A stretch of DNA of 64,000 nucleotides from Prochlorococcus sp. AG-402-L09. GTDB lineage: Bacteria > Cyanobacteriota > Cyanobacteriia > PCC-6307 > Cyanobiaceae. The notes beneath the pieces are model-generated. The model saw nothing but the letters and a program-made list of their open reading frames with translations. It had not been told where the DNA came from and ran no database searches. The stretch covers positions 39,287 to 103,286 of the forward strand of contig QCIK01000007.1 in NCBI GenBank assembly GCA_003216715.1, read 5' to 3'. Below are positions 62,312-64,000 of this stretch, in pieces; the stretch's first letter is position 1, and each line of letters opens with the position of its first letter. A program made the position numbers and the translations under genes.

Positions 62312-62572
62312 TCAAGCTGACTTGAGTCTATTGTGTTCAACTTCCCAATGGACATATCTTCCCCAAGCTTGCTGTCTTACCCTGCATTTCCCCCCCTTGC
62401 AATCAATTACTTGAAAGGGAGGTAAATCACTTGGTTGATTTGCAAATTTAGCAAAACTTCCTGGAGGCAGAAGTTCAAGGACTTCTCCTGTTTGGTGTTT
62501 GGGGGTTTGATGAAAATGACCATGGCTAGATAGCTCATTTTCATTGGTTGGATGCCTGAGCTTTTTAGACAA
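62312..62572 (-). CDS. Conserved small protein, 86 residues
   Basis: I do not recognise a named family, though it has the look of a conserved cyanobacterial protein. Features are a His-rich N-terminal part (SHGHFHQTPKHQTG), the segment LLPPGSFAKFANQPSDLPPF and the C-terminal CKGGKCRVRQQAWGRYVHWEVEH, which ends in a compact basic and aromatic stretch with a CxxxxC pair. It sits 43 bases before purB on the same strand. Confidence 0.7.
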   Translation of the reverse strand: MSKKLRHPTNENELSSHGHFHQTPKHQTGEVLELLPPGSFAKFANQPSDLPPFQVIDCKGGKCRVRQQAWGRYVHWEVEHNRLKSA

Positions 62573-62667
62573 AACCTTTGGTCAATTGATTAGATTCTCT
62601 ATTGAAAAAGAGAATTAGCACGAGTTCTGCGGTTTTTGTTCCGTTTCCTGTTTGTTTTTGTAAACAA

Positions 62668-63809
<1,142 letters not shown>

Positions 63810-63843
63810 TTAAGTAACTTTTAGGATTTTAGATAGTTTTTGA

Positions 63844-64000
63844 TCAGATTTTGTCTATTTGACTTAGAGAATTTATGAAATTTACATTTAGTCCGGCATT
63901 TGTAGCATCCTTAGCAAGCATTTGTGCATCTTTGCTAGGAATTATTACTAGACCATTAGCGATTGATTCCCAATGATTGGATTCAAAATGAGTTTGCAGC
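63844..64000 (-). CDS. C-terminal end of an unrecognised protein (runs off the right edge)
   Basis: The minus strand stays open from the window edge for 51 codons and ends in TGA. The peptide reads NHWESIANGLVIIPSKDAQM and then LAKDATNAGLNVNFINSLSQ with KDAQM and NAGLNVN typical of a soluble alpha/beta domain. The GLVIIPSKDA-x-x-LA pattern recalls the end of AIR-synthase-related proteins, but this is a guess. It is upstream of glnB on the same strand. Confidence 0.5.
   Translation of the reverse strand, partial: LQTHFESNHWESIANGLVIIPSKDAQMLAKDATNAGLNVNFINSLSQIDKI

Noticed and set aside
62602..62667. Longer N-terminus of the TlyA-type protein
   Set aside because: The leader SAVFVPFPVCFCKQ does not match the family, whereas MPKKSRLDLHL is the expected S4-domain start.
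63875..63976. 33-codon rightward frame MKFTFSPAFVASLASICASL
   Set aside because: It is the antisense of the better-supported partial leftward gene that ends at 63844.

Overview
The window reads as a stretch of chromosome from a marine picocyanobacterium, most likely Prochlorococcus. Supporting this are the low GC content, the split RNA polymerase genes rpoB-rpoC1-rpoC2, a one-helix high-light-inducible protein, Ycf35, UrtABCDE with urease, GlnB, and many tiny cyanobacterial proteins. A low-light clade is plausible, but no marker here decides it. There is no phage, IS element, CRISPR array or rRNA; one tRNA-Thr(CGU) is present.

Layout. 1-9074: urea use. Structural urease genes ureABC and ureD run left; ureEFG and the urea transporter urtABCDE run right. 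A perfect NtcA-type palindrome lies between ureG and urtA. 9071-12788: a low-density region of small proteins (CxxC ribbon protein, cupin, DUF4278, 2OG-Fe(II) oxygenase, 40-60 residue proteins) and hairpins. 12936-22463: a zinc block with a WD40 protein, a CobW-type GTPase, ZnuA, ZnuC, Zur, ZnuB, an RHH protein, two DUF3721 proteins and a His/Met-rich outer-membrane barrel, followed by folE. A Zur-like box sits between divergent znuA and znuC. The GTPase and ZnuA share an inserted domain with a FEW(A/T)GVF signature.

23533-34470: tRNA-Thr, a DUF3493 protein, the leftward rimP-nusA-ylxR-infB operon, an HtrA protease, rpiA, hisD (frameshifted in this sequence), rpsT and a TatD nuclease. 34720-45401: rpoB-rpoC1-rpoC2, a small Hli protein and rlmN. 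45421-51834: a sodium:solute symporter, a 41-residue membrane protein, a HEAT-repeat protein, DUF2997, Ycf35, a 4Fe-4S ferredoxin, an aldo/keto reductase, rsmG and a membrane J-domain protein. 51894-56521: a tightly overlapping biotin operon (bioF, pimeloyl-ester esterase, bioC, bioD, bioA). 56653-64000: an Ski2-like helicase, fumC, purB, a small conserved protein, a TlyA-type methyltransferase, glnB, and the end of an unrecognised gene.

The main new signals are: the domain shared by two neighbouring zinc proteins within a whole-envelope zinc uptake locus; a pentad-repeat hydrophobic protein fused to DUF3721; a one-base deletion in an A run that splits hisD; an insertion in UrtB; and Phe in place of Tyr51 in PII.
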